Of a stretch of 64,000 nucleotides of DNA, positions 1 through 9,682 are shown piece after piece; positions within the stretch are counted from its first letter, which is position 1; each line of letters opens with the position of its first letter. The stretch covers positions 124,001-188,000 of the forward strand of contig OW568873.1 in NCBI GenBank assembly GCA_938743325.2, given 5' to 3'. The notes under the pieces are model-generated. The model saw only the letters and a program-made list of their open reading frames with translations, was not told the origin of the DNA and ran no database searches. This DNA comes from Pycnococcus provasolii. Lineage: Eukaryota > Chlorophyta > Pseudoscourfieldiophyceae > Pseudoscourfieldiales > Pycnococcaceae. The translations under genes and the position numbers were made by a program.

Positions 1-2997
1 ATTCGTGTGCATCTGATTTAGCTCGTGCCTCAAATGTGCCGCCGCGGCGTGATTCGGTGATTCGGTAGGAAGGCCACCGGCGTAGGCAACATGCGTGTCA
101 TCTGGCATCGCCCAAGCAGCTGGACGTGCCGCCTGCGAATGCGGGGTAATCATGTCTGCATCAGCTGGTGCGTAGGATGCAGGCGCGTGTGTCGCCACCG
201 CGGGTGCAGGTGCCGCAGGTGCCGCAGGTGTCTCAGCGGGCCTGGCAGATCGTGGGCCGCTGTCACCAACGGTTGAGGTGCCGCCGTCGGTGGCAGCGTC
301 CGCTGGACTTGCACCGCTGGAAGTTCTGCCCAAGGTGTGCTGAGATCGCAGCTGACGAAGCTCGGTCTTGATCAGATTGAGCTGAGCCATCGCGTCGAGC
401 GTGGCATTCGTGGGCTGCGGAGGCGGCGTCTGCTCATTCACGGCGGGCGATGGCGTCGCCTCGCTCTGGATGTTGCCAACATTAATAAGTCGCTCCATCT
501 CCGCTCGCATCATTGCCACACTCTCGCGCAGTTTCTCATTCTCTTCCTGAAGCAGCTTTTGCTGTTTCGTCTGATATGCTGAGGCACCCCCACTCGGCGC
601 GGGTGCGGGTGGCACAGGCGACATCTCGAAGCTTGAGCGCAAGCTTGGCACAGTGAAATCGCCTGGGCTCTGCAGCGGAGACGAGTCTGAAATGTTGCCA
701 CGATCGGGCGTGCGATGATCTGACGGGAGGGTGAGAGGCGACACGCCAGGCTGGTTGGGTGCGCGATGAGCGGGGTAATGAGCCGTCTGGCCCGCAAATG
801 AGGAGGGTGCTTCCGCCGGAATTCTAGCCTGCGAATCGGGATGCCTAGTGCTTGCCCCGGCATTCGGGATGATGGTCTGCTGGGGCATGGCTGCCGCGCC
901 GCCTACCGCGCTAGGTATCGCTGCTCCCGAGACGAATCCTGTGTGATGAGTATAGTACGTCTGCGGAGGTACTGGTGCCGTTCCACCACCTACTGCAGGT
1001 GGCACTGCTCCCGAGACAGATCCAGTATGCTTAGGGTTGCTCAGGATAACCTGAGGATGACCGGATGTAGAGGGTTCCGGTGCGGCTCTTGCGTGACCTG
1101 CCTGTGGATGAGTCGTCGTCTGCTGCGAATCGCTTGCCGCTGCACTCTCGGGATATCTCCCCGAGGATGTGTTTGGCTCTCTTGAGTAAACGAGGTGGCG
1201 CGGTGTTTGCGCAGCCGACACCGTGCCAGTTGCCGTTTCGTGAGTTCCAGGGACCGCGGTATGATGATAACTGACGTTTTGCATGGGCGCGTCTTCCGCA
1301 GCATTGGAGCTGTTTCTGTTGTTGTTGTTGTTGTTGTCATAGCGAGGCTGGGCGCCGATGCTACCACTTGCCGTGGGAGCTACAATAGCTTCTTGCCGGC
1401 TTTGTCCATCAAGGGCATGCGCAGTGCTGACGGGAGCACCGCCACTTGCCTGCAGCCTGGCACGCAGCGCCGCTCTTTCCTGGTCGCTCTCCTCCAACTT
1501 GCGTTCGCAAGCAACAAGGTCGTTGCGTCGTTGCGCTATTGTCTCCTTCATGCGCTCCAGCTTCGCCTTGAGAGATCTGATCTCCTCGTCGCGAGCCCAC
1601 ACGCGCTCCTCCACCTCGCGCACTCCCTGCACCGCAGTCGCCTTTGCCATACGAACCGCGTGCTCCGCGCCATCTGAGGCTGCCTCTGCAGCTGCCTCCG
1701 CCTTTGCACGCGCCTCGTCAGAACTGCGCAGCTCAGCGCGAACATCCGCGACACGGCGCTCCGCATCCTCCGCCGCCTTGCGCAGCTGCTTGTGGAGGTC
1801 ATCTACCTGCCCCAGCAGATGCGTTTGCGCGACGAGGTGTCTCTCCTTCTCCGCCTTGGCATTGCTTGCCACCTCCAGCCTCGCCTGCTCGAGCGCCGCC
1901 TCCATGCTCGCAACCTTCGCCGCCTCCTCGCCGAGTCGTGCCTGGAAGCTCGCCACCTCCATAGACCTCGCGTCGTCAGCCTCCTGCCTCTTCCTTGAGA
2001 AGCTCGCCTGTGCATTCGCCGTCTCGCGCTGCGCATTGTCACGTTCGAACGTCACCTGCGCGAGCTGTCTCTCCAGATCTCGCTCATTCTTTTCAGCCTC
2101 GGAGCACCTCGCGGCAGCCTCCGCGCTCTCCTCGCTCGCCTTCTTTTCCGCCGCTTCGGCAGTTTCGGCGCGCCTGAATGCGCGATCGCGATCTGCTGTC
2201 AGCGCGTCCATCTCCGCGGCGTGTTGCATCTGCATCTTGCGCACCACCTCGTCGTGGTTTTGTGCCATTTCAGTGCGCACTGCAGATAGCTCGTCCGCGC
2301 TCGCCTGCACCTTTCTCGCGCACGTTCTCCTTTCCTTCTCGATTTCTTCCCTGGCTTTGAGCGCGTTTTCGCTCGCGGTGAATCTGCTATCGTCGAGTGC
2401 GGTGCGCAGCTCCCCCAGCCTCCTTTGGTAGTACTGCTCCGCCTCCGCGAGCCTCGACGTCGACGTCCTGGCGTCGCTCTGCGCTTCTAGCAGCGCCGCG
2501 TTCGCCTCCTCGAGCGCCGCCCTGGACGCGTCCAACTGCTGCCTGAGTGCCGCTCCGTTCGTCTCCCACCTCGCGAGTTCTGCGTCACGCTCTTCGACGA
2601 GCTTGACGTTGTACCTGAAGTCCTCCTTGATTTGCTTGAGTTGTGCGAGCGCCTTTGCGCGTTCCGCGTCAGCTCGCGCCGACTTTTCCTCGAGCATGCG
2701 CACGCGCAGGTCTCTCAGTTCGTTGCACTGCTTCTCCGCGACAGCAATCCTCGGCGCGAGCGCGGCCGACGAGTCGGACGCGGGTACGGACGTCGTGTGT
2801 TCAGCGTCGGACGTCGTCCCCATCGCAGCGGACACCTGAGACAGGCGGCCGCGAGTCGCCGGGATATTCTGAGAATGAGAATGAGCCTCAGGAGGTTGCG
2901 AGGAGACCCCTAACGGCGCTGGCCTAGTGACTGAGGTAGACGGCTGATGCTGATGCTGATGCTGATGCAAGGCCGCACCATCGACGTTCGACGGCAT
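1..2997 (-). CDS. Large coiled-coil protein, 3' end beyond the window
   Basis: An uninterrupted minus-strand frame runs from ATG at 2997 off the left edge (999 codons visible). The N-terminus is His/Gln-rich (HQHQHQHQ). From about residue 85 to 560 it is almost continuous Glu/Arg/Ala/Lys heptad sequence typical of a long coiled coil, followed by a Pro/Ser/Thr/Gly-rich low-complexity stretch with a run of Asn and a second short coil (KQQKLLQEENEKLRE). Alternative starts are ATG at 2823 (just before the coil) and ATG at 3138; the frame is open back to 3183. The dense plus-strand open frames over it are antisense shadows. No catalytic domain is seen. A cytoskeletal, centrosomal or scaffold role is a guess from composition. 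Confidence 0.72.
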   Translation of the reverse strand, partial: MPSNVDGAALHQHQHQHQPSTSVTRPAPLGVSSQPPEAHSHSQNIPATRGRLSQVSAAMGTTSDAEHTTSVPASDSSAALAPRIAVAEKQCNELRDLRVRMLEEKSARADAERAKALAQLKQIKEDFRYNVKLVEERDAELARWETNGAALRQQLDASRAALEEANAALLEAQSDARTSTSRLAEAEQYYQRRLGELRTALDDSRFTASENALKAREEIEKERRTCARKVQASADELSAVRTEMAQNHDEVVRKMQMQHAAEMDALTADRDRAFRRAETAEAAEKKASEESAEAAARCSEAEKNERDLERQLAQVTFERDNAQRETANAQASFSRKRQEADDARSMEVASFQARLGEEAAKVASMEAALEQARLEVASNAKAEKERHLVAQTHLLGQVDDLHKQLRKAAEDAERRVADVRAELRSSDEARAKAEAAAEAASDGAEHAVRMAKATAVQGVREVEERVWARDEEIRSLKAKLERMKETIAQRRNDLVACERKLEESDQERAALRARLQASGGAPVSTAHALDGQSRQEAIVAPTASGSIGAQPRYDNNNNNNRNSSNAAEDAPMQNVSYHHTAVPGTHETATGTVSAAQTPRHLVYSREPNTSSGRYPESAAASDSQQTTTHPQAGHARAAPEPSTSGHPQVILSNPKHTGSVSGAVPPAVGGGTAPVPPQTYYTHHTGFVSGAAIPSAVGGAAAMPQQTIIPNAGASTRHPDSQARIPAEAPSSFAGQTAHYPAHRAPNQPGVSPLTLPSDHRTPDRGNISDSSPLQSPGDFTVPSLRSSFEMSPVPPAPAPSGGASAYQTKQQKLLQEENEKLRESVAMMRAEMERLINVGNIQSEATPSPAVNEQTPPPQPTNATLDAMAQLNLIKTELRQLRSQHTLGRTSSGASPADAATDGGTSTVGDSGPRSARPAETPAAPAAPAPAVATHAPASYAPADADMITPHSQAARPAAWAMPDDTHVAYAGGLPTESPNHAAAAHLRHELNQMHTN

Positions 2998-4018
2998 GGA
3001 CTGGCTTCCACTGCACTGCCAGCACTGATTCGGCCGTGTGCGAAATCTTGCCTTGCGGGGAGCTGCGAGCCAAAGCGCGGGCAAGGTTTGAAAAAGCAGG
3101 ACAGGACAGTGTAATTTTAGTGTGAAAAAGGAGTTCATGCAAGAGCGTATCCCCAAAGAAAGCTGAGCTTGAGCCTGAAAGCTTCAGCTGCTTCGCCTCT
3201 CACGGCCTGGCCTCCTCTCCTTCCTCCTGGTCATTTTCTTTGGCATCGCTCGCTGTCTCGACCATCTGTCTCGACCATCGTGCGATGATGGACTTCGCGC
3301 GATGTGATGTGATGTGTGCAATCACGTCCTTCACTTGGCTCGCAATCACCACCTTGGCTTGGCGAGTGGCGAATTTGCCGAATTTTTTTGAGTACAGTAG
3401 AACTACGTATGTAGGTGCGCCGATGCTGGTGGTGGGTAGGACTACTGGCCAGTGGCTGAGCCGTGAGCGTGTCAGCGTGTGTGCCTTTCTTACTACCGGG
3501 CGGTGCAATGCGCTCGCTGTTAATTAGACACGCAGCACCTGACACGCAGCAAGGTTGCAGCGCAGTCCAGTGCAGTGCAGGCAGACGGTAAACTTTACGG
3601 TGGCCGAGAGCTGCACTTGCGAGCACCTCACTCAGCGAGGTGGTCAACTTCACACTCCCAAGTAGCGCATCTAGCTAGGACGCGCTTTTCCTGTACAGTA
3701 ATTGGCGCAAACCCTCCTCCGCGCAAGCGGCGCAACGCGACGCCGTCTTACCGCTACCCGGTAAAAACACCTTGCGCGCACGGAGAGAGACTGCACTGCT
3801 TGAAGAGTCTGCGACCTTTAGCCGCGGGCGTGTGCGTTGTGCGTTTGCGTGCACATACAGTACGTATCTGCACTTAAGGTTAGTGTGTAAGCACACAAGC
3901 CTTCAGTTTCAGCCTCAAGAGTGTGTGCTGTATTGCCATCCGCTCCACACGGAAACGAAACACACACTTTCTGCTCTTAACGAACTACCTACCTAGGGAA
4001 AAACGATAAAGCTCTCGT
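2998..4018. other. Divergent intergenic region
   Basis: It separates the leftward coiled-coil gene from the rightward ankyrin gene and so should hold both promoters. No coding frame with protein-like composition was seen and no clear TATA box or repeat array was recognised. Confidence 0.5.
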
Positions 4019-6265
4019 ATGACGCTCTCGTTCGCCGACCAGAGGGAGGCGGCGCAAGCCGCGCAAAGAGCAGTGAGCGGCGACGCGCAGCAAGAAGTGC
4101 ACGCGTCAGAAGCTCAGGCCTTGCAGGAAATTCCGCACGAAACGTACATAAACGACGTCTACGTCACGAAGCTGTTCCGGGCTGCAGGTCAGCAAGATGT
4201 CGAACTCGTCCGCGCGCTCGTCGCGAGAATCGGTTCCACGGACGTGCTTGACAAACGCAAGAGAACACCGCTGTGCGTCGCAAGCGCGCAGGGCGCGATA
4301 AGCACCATGCAGCTGCTGCTCGAGGGACTGCCGCCCGCCACGAAGTACGGGAAACCAATCAAGGGTGCCAACACCGCGCACTGCGACGTCGATGGGGCTA
4401 CGCCGCTGCACTTCGCGTGTGCGGGAGGGCACGAGAGCGCAGCAGCCGAACTCATCAGGCGAGGGGCGCCCGTAGACGTCTGCGACAACGCCGGAAAGAC
4501 GCCGCTCACGTACGCGTGCGAGAGACTCAGCAAGAGCTGCGTGACCCTGCTCCTGAATAATGGCGCAGCTGTCAACGCAGTGCGAGCGGACGCCGTAGCG
4601 CCCATACTTGCGCTCGTCGCAGTCGACCTTTCCGCCGCGGAGAAGACGTACGGAGACTCGCAGACGGTCGCGCAGGTGGCTAACGACGTTCTTACCAAGC
4701 TTGTCGAGAGTGGCGCGAAGCCGAACGTCGCCGACGACGACGGGAATACGCCGCTGCACGTGGCGACGTCCAACTCCCGCGCACACTTCGTGAAGACGCT
4801 CACTCGCACCGAGGGCGTGGCGCTGGCGCCCTTCAACTACAACGGCCAGACGCCGCTCCACATCGCCGCCTTCCTCGGCGACCGCATCGTCGCGACGCTT
4901 CTCGTTGACTCCGTCACAAGAGGGACGCCGGAGATTTCCATGGCTGCGCCAGCCAAGAAGCCGGGGCAGAAGTCGAGGAGAGAAGGCGTGCCCGTGCCGG
5001 TGCCCGGCGCCGGCATCACGCCGCTGCACTGCGCCTGCCTCGGAGGTCGCGAGGAGATTGCCAAGGTTCTGCTGCACGCTGGAGCGCGAGCGGGCGCGGA
5101 GGACGCGTCCGGACGATCGCCGCTGTACTACGCGGCGTTCTGCGGGCACGCCGACCTCGTCAAGCTGATGCTGACGCGCCAGCAGAATGCCGTGGCACCC
5201 ACACAGATTGATGGCGCGGACATGGGTGGCCGATCGGCGCTGCATGCCGCCGCCTTCATGGCGCGCGACGAAGTGGTCCATCTGCTTGCGGACCAAAATG
5301 CCGATCTCGCTCAGGCTGACGCCGAGGGACGCACGGCGCTGCACCTCGCGGCAGCGGCGGGCAACGCATCGACATGTGAGGCGATGCTCGAGCACCCGCG
5401 CGCGTCGGCGTGTCACCTGTCGACGGTGACGGACGACGACGGCCGGATAGCAAGCCACCTTGCCGCGGCGCAGGGGCATGCCGAGACACTAGAGGCGATC
5501 CTGGACTTTGGCGCGCCTGCGGATGCGCCTACCAATCCGCTCGCGACGACGACATCTAAGGCCGGGTGGACACCCCTGCACGCCGCGGCGCACGCGGGCG
5601 CGAGCGAGTGTGTGGCTGTACTGCTGTCGCGTAACGCGGATCCGGCGGCGGTAGACGCCGAGGGTCGCACGCCTCTGCATCTCGCGGTGTACTCGGGCGT
5701 CGCGGAATCCGTGGCATTGATCATCGAGGCGCTGACCGAGCCGCGCAAGGGCGGGAGGCGGTCATCGACGCCCGACCAGCGGCGTAAGTCGGTGGTGGCG
5801 GCGGCATCGGGTACGCCGCTCGAGGCGATGGAGTCGGGTGAAGGCTTTACCGCGCTTCACGTAGCCTCGCAGTTTGGACAGATTGCATGTGCCAAGCTTC
5901 TTATTGACTCAGGTGCGAACGTGAATGCGGTGACGTCGAAGCATCAAAGCACTCCGCTTCACCTCGCGGCCCTGCACGGCCAGGCGCAGATGGCGCTCTT
6001 CCTCGCGCAGAGCGGCGGTGCCGTGTCTCTCGCTGACTACGCGGGTCGCACGGCGCTTCACTGCGCGGCGTACTTCGGCCACACACTCTGCGGCCTTGCT
6101 CTCGTTCGCATGGGAGGCTCTCTTGCGGCGAAGGACAACGGCGGCAACACCCCCGTGACAGCGGCTGTGCTTGGCGGATACCGCGAGTTGGCCCGCGCTC
6201 TGGAGGAGGAATCTCGGCGTCCCGACGCCGAGGGCGTTTCGCGGCAAGGTCAAGGTCAGTCGTAA
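4019..6265 (+). CDS. Ankyrin-repeat protein (about 16 repeats)
   Basis: A 748-residue protein made almost wholly of ankyrin repeats. About 16 copies of the TPLHxAAxxGxxxxxxxLL motif can be counted, for example TPLHFACAGGHESA, TPLHIAAFLGDRIV, TALHLAAAAGNAST and TPLHAAAHAGASEC. Two basic/proline-rich spacers (around residues 305-325 and 578-600) interrupt the array. No signal peptide, transmembrane segment, kinase, SOCS or BTB domain is visible, so only a protein-binding scaffold role can be inferred. The start is the ATG at 4019 in an open upstream region. The stop lies 206 bases before the helicase start, the two genes being co-oriented. A leftward frame at 4106-5479 is an antisense shadow of the repeats. 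Confidence 0.85.
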   Translation: MTLSFADQREAAQAAQRAVSGDAQQEVHASEAQALQEIPHETYINDVYVTKLFRAAGQQDVELVRALVARIGSTDVLDKRKRTPLCVASAQGAISTMQLLLEGLPPATKYGKPIKGANTAHCDVDGATPLHFACAGGHESAAAELIRRGAPVDVCDNAGKTPLTYACERLSKSCVTLLLNNGAAVNAVRADAVAPILALVAVDLSAAEKTYGDSQTVAQVANDVLTKLVESGAKPNVADDDGNTPLHVATSNSRAHFVKTLTRTEGVALAPFNYNGQTPLHIAAFLGDRIVATLLVDSVTRGTPEISMAAPAKKPGQKSRREGVPVPVPGAGITPLHCACLGGREEIAKVLLHAGARAGAEDASGRSPLYYAAFCGHADLVKLMLTRQQNAVAPTQIDGADMGGRSALHAAAFMARDEVVHLLADQNADLAQADAEGRTALHLAAAAGNASTCEAMLEHPRASACHLSTVTDDDGRIASHLAAAQGHAETLEAILDFGAPADAPTNPLATTTSKAGWTPLHAAAHAGASECVAVLLSRNADPAAVDAEGRTPLHLAVYSGVAESVALIIEALTEPRKGGRRSSTPDQRRKSVVAAASGTPLEAMESGEGFTALHVASQFGQIACAKLLIDSGANVNAVTSKHQSTPLHLAALHGQAQMALFLAQSGGAVSLADYAGRTALHCAAYFGHTLCGLALVRMGGSLAAKDNGGNTPVTAAVLGGYRELARALEEESRRPDAEGVSRQGQGQS

Positions 6266-6471
6266 CTGAACGTTGAAGATTTTTGAACGTGGTTTTTCGT
6301 TGCATGGTCCATCCATAGACTATCCGTCCGTCCAGGTTCCCGGCAGCCAGGGATGATTTTTCCCTTCCCTTTTTTTGACCCCGAATTCGAATTTTCAGCC
6401 GATTGAGATTTTGGGGGTCGGTTCTGACCCGCCGCCGCATTCCACCGATCCGCCACGAAAGCGCCGCCGCG

Positions 6472-8469
6472 ATGCCGATGACCTGCGTCGACGAGGAGGA
6501 TGAGGAGGACGGCTACGTCGAGTACGTGCCCGCGCGCGAGCGCAAGCGCCAGCGTCTAGGCATGCTCGCAGCAGGCAGTGCGAAGAAGCGTGGTGGTGCA
6601 GCTCGTGGTGGTGGTGATGGTGGCAACAGTGCAAGCGGGGCGAAAGATACGCAAACGCAAAGAAGTGCGCCGCACGCCGTCGCAGCGACGACGCCTGCCG
6701 TAGCTGCGACGCCACAGGGGAACGACGCGCCAACGCCAGGTCAGCCGCCATCGGATGCGCCGAAAATGCAGTCGAACACGTCGCTGCTCGCGCAGACGCT
6801 CGCCATACGCGCGGCGCAGGCGCACGAAACGGAGGCGGAGCGCTTGTACAAGGAGGAGCTAGAGCTGCTGCGCGACGTCACGGAGAAACGTGCGCTCATG
6901 TCCGCAAAGGAACTCGCGACCGACAACAAAGGGAACGCGCAGATCTCCGACGGGAAAATTGCCATCGAAACGGGCTGGAGACCACCCGAGAAACTGAGAC
7001 GACTCACGGAGAAGGAACGCAGGGAGATGCGCGACGAGCTCGGGATCATTGCGGAGGGGACGGAAGTGCCGCCGCCGATCGACTCCTTCGCCGCCATGAA
7101 GCTGCCACGTGCGCTCGTGCGCCGCCTCGACGAAGATGGCATCGTCAAGCCGACGCCAATCCAAATGCAGGGACTTCCCGTCATCCTGTCCGGACGCGAC
7201 ATGATTGGAGTCGCATTCACTGGCTCAGGAAAGACGCTGTCGTTCCTGTTGCCACTACTCATGGCGTGTGCGTCGGCTGAGATGAAAGCGCCACTCACTC
7301 GTGGCACTGGTCCAGTGGGTCTGGTGCTCTGCCCGTCGCGCGAGCTTGCGAGGCAGACGTACGAAGTTCTCATCAAGTTCTCCAACGCGCTCACGATGCC
7401 ATCCAACGCCGCTGGTGCGGGAGGCGAGACGCCGTTCCGTAATCTGGTGCACATGCTGTGCATGGGAGGAGTCGACGCCAAACCTCAGATGGACCAGCTT
7501 CGCGTCGAGCCCGTTCACGGTATGATCGCGACGCCTGGAAGGCTGAAGGACTACCTCAATCGACGGCGCATCACGCTGTCGAGATGCACATACCTCTGCC
7601 TCGACGAGGCTGATCGCATGATCCTCGACAACGAATCTGGAGGCTTTGAGGAGGACATTCGCCACGTGCTGAGCTTCTTCGAAGGTCGGCGGCAGACGGT
7701 GATGTTCTCAGCAACCATGCCGACGAAAATCAAAGATTTCGCCAAGAGCGCGTTGATCGAGCCCATTATGGTTAACGTGGGACGAGCGGGCGCCGCAAAC
7801 CTCAACGTTACTCAGGAGGTGGACTACGTCAAAGACGACGCGAAGGCGCCGTTCCTGCTCGAGTGCCTGCAAAAAACCGCGCCGCCGGTCATGGTATTTT
7901 CCAGCAACAAGGACGACGTGAACCACGTACTCGAGCACCTCCTGCTCGCGGGCGTGGATGCGTGCGCCGTTCACGGCGACATGGACCAGGAGGACCGCTC
8001 CGCATCGACTGACGCATTCAAAAGGGGTGAGAAGGATGTGCTGATCGCCACAGACGTGGCTGGTAAAGGTTTGGACTTTGCGAACATTCAGCACGTGATA
8101 AATTACGACATGCCAAAGGAGCTTGAGATGTACGTGCACCGCATTGGCCGTACTGGTCGAGGCGGCAAGCGCGGCATGGCAACGACATTCGTGAACAGGG
8201 CGGACTCGGAGAGCATTTTGCTAGATCTCAAGCACCTTCTCGTGGAAGCGAAGCAGCGCATTCCTCCCTTTCTGGCTGCGATTGATGACCCAGCTGACCA
8301 CTACGACGAGCTCGAGAAGCTAAGCGGCACGCGCGGCTGCCTGTACTGCGGTGGTCTTGGCCATCGCATCGCGCAGTGTCCGAAACTTCTCTGGGAGGGT
8401 GAGGCGAAAGCGCGCGGCATGATGGTGACTTTGGGCAACGAGCGCAAGATGTACGGTGCCGAAATGTAA
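6472..8469 (+). CDS. DDX41: DEAD-box RNA helicase, DDX41/RH35 (Abstrakt) family
   Basis: ATP-dependent RNA helicase of the DDX41 subfamily, which acts in pre-mRNA splicing and, in animals, nucleic-acid sensing. Visible in order: acidic N-terminus with GYVEYVPARERKRQR (matches the YVPYVPLRQRR signature of DDX41), Q motif (PTPIQMQG), Walker A (AFTGSGKT), PSRELARQ, TPGRL, DEAD box (CLDEADRM), FSATMP, ATDVAGKGLDF, HRIGRTGRGG, and a C-terminal CCHC zinc knuckle (CLYCGGLGHRIAQC), diagnostic for this subfamily. I chose ATG 6472 because it begins the protein directly before the acidic/YVEYVP block and sits in GCCGCCGCGATG; an in-frame ATG at 6403 would add 23 residues unlike the family. About 665 residues, near the usual length (~620). 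Confidence 0.93.
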   Translation: MPMTCVDEEDEEDGYVEYVPARERKRQRLGMLAAGSAKKRGGAARGGGDGGNSASGAKDTQTQRSAPHAVAATTPAVAATPQGNDAPTPGQPPSDAPKMQSNTSLLAQTLAIRAAQAHETEAERLYKEELELLRDVTEKRALMSAKELATDNKGNAQISDGKIAIETGWRPPEKLRRLTEKERREMRDELGIIAEGTEVPPPIDSFAAMKLPRALVRRLDEDGIVKPTPIQMQGLPVILSGRDMIGVAFTGSGKTLSFLLPLLMACASAEMKAPLTRGTGPVGLVLCPSRELARQTYEVLIKFSNALTMPSNAAGAGGETPFRNLVHMLCMGGVDAKPQMDQLRVEPVHGMIATPGRLKDYLNRRRITLSRCTYLCLDEADRMILDNESGGFEEDIRHVLSFFEGRRQTVMFSATMPTKIKDFAKSALIEPIMVNVGRAGAANLNVTQEVDYVKDDAKAPFLLECLQKTAPPVMVFSSNKDDVNHVLEHLLLAGVDACAVHGDMDQEDRSASTDAFKRGEKDVLIATDVAGKGLDFANIQHVINYDMPKELEMYVHRIGRTGRGGKRGMATTFVNRADSESILLDLKHLLVEAKQRIPPFLAAIDDPADHYDELEKLSGTRGCLYCGGLGHRIAQCPKLLWEGEAKARGMMVTLGNERKMYGAEM

Positions 8470-9682
8470 AAACAATTTTCTTGATACTTCGCCTCCCGGA
8501 CAGCCGGATGGAATAGAAAGAAAGAATGGGGTTTACGCATTTGCACCGGGCGCGTTGAATGAAGAGCGTCTCGTTTGGGTCATTGCCGCAAGGGAGAGGG
8601 GGGCAAATAGGGTAAGTGTCATAAACCGTAAATGGCGCTTACATGTACGTTTTGCTGCCGTATAAGGTGCATATGAAATTCTAGCACTTATTCCAGATGA
8701 TTGTCTTTTGTCTCCCAAAAAAATGTCCCGATCGTCAAATCCAGCGCGGTGCTCGAAGTGATCGGGCGGGTTCAGTTCAGTTCAGTTCATCGGGCGGGAA
8801 TGATCGGGCGGGAATGATCAGTAAGCACGATTCGGATTCGGATTCGGGTGGATTCGGAATTCGGAATTCGATTCGGGTGGATTCGGATTCTCATTCTCAG
8901 TTCAACCCCGAATCTGACAACCTAGGAAGTGAACTTACCTACCTCTTCCAACGATCAACCACGGATCCCCACATCACAAGCAAGTTTCCAAAACAACCTA
9001 TCCTATAACTTGTGTGCACCACGCTCGCTAAAAAGTCTATAAAGGTAAGTTATGAAGGCGTTGAACGTCGTCCTGAACGAATATCATGAAAGAAGGAAGG
9101 AGGGGGAAGGAGGGGAAGCAAGCAAGCCAGCGACCTGCGAGAGGGCGAGTGCACGACCGGTCGGTTATCAGCTGAGCAGGTGATCAGATGATAAGGGGAG
9201 GATAGGCGGCGAGTTCGAAGAAACAGTGGAAGAAATTGAGAAATTCCCTTCCCTCTGGTGATGGTGATGGTGATCGAGTTTGGTGACCGAGTTTGGTGAT
9301 CGAGTTTGATCGGGAATGATGGGAGTGATCGTCACCCGCACGCAACAACACGTGCACGCAACGCATCAGTCTGGTAACGTTGCAGCAACCCCCTGCGCAC
9401 GCCCTGCGTTGCGTTGCTTGTCGTGCGCCATGCGAATATTCCTTTTTCGCGATTCATTCTCTGGCATCGCTGGCTTTCACTGTGCTATCGTAGCTTGCCG
9501 CTCCTGGTACGGGCCTTAAGTGCGTGTGCCGTCTTGCTCCTTGCATTACCATTACGTGTGAAGTGTCTTAAGGCGCACTTTACTTTAGTGTTTGCCTGAT
9601 TGCGTTTGGGTTTGGTTTCGGCGTCGGCGTCTCGTCTCATTTCGGCGACTTCTGTCTGGCTGGCCGACGGTGGTGAGAGCTC
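8470..9682. other. Intergenic region with short simple repeats
   Basis: No convincing gene. It contains short direct repeats (TTCAG x3 near 8770, GATCGGGCGGGAATGATC near 8786-8820, GGATTC-rich repeats 8830-8895, and (TGATGG)n/GAGTTTGG repeats near 9255-9310). The right end should contain the promoter of the ankyrin-kinase-TIR gene. Confidence 0.5.

Noticed and set aside
1358-2431. Long rightward open frame over the leftmost coiled-coil gene
   Set aside because: Ser/Ala/Arg-rich antisense translation of a Glu/Ala/Arg-rich coil; the minus-strand frame is longer and protein-like.
4106-5479. 457-codon leftward frame over the ankyrin gene
   Set aside because: Antisense shadow of ankyrin repeats; Arg/Val-rich with no family motif.
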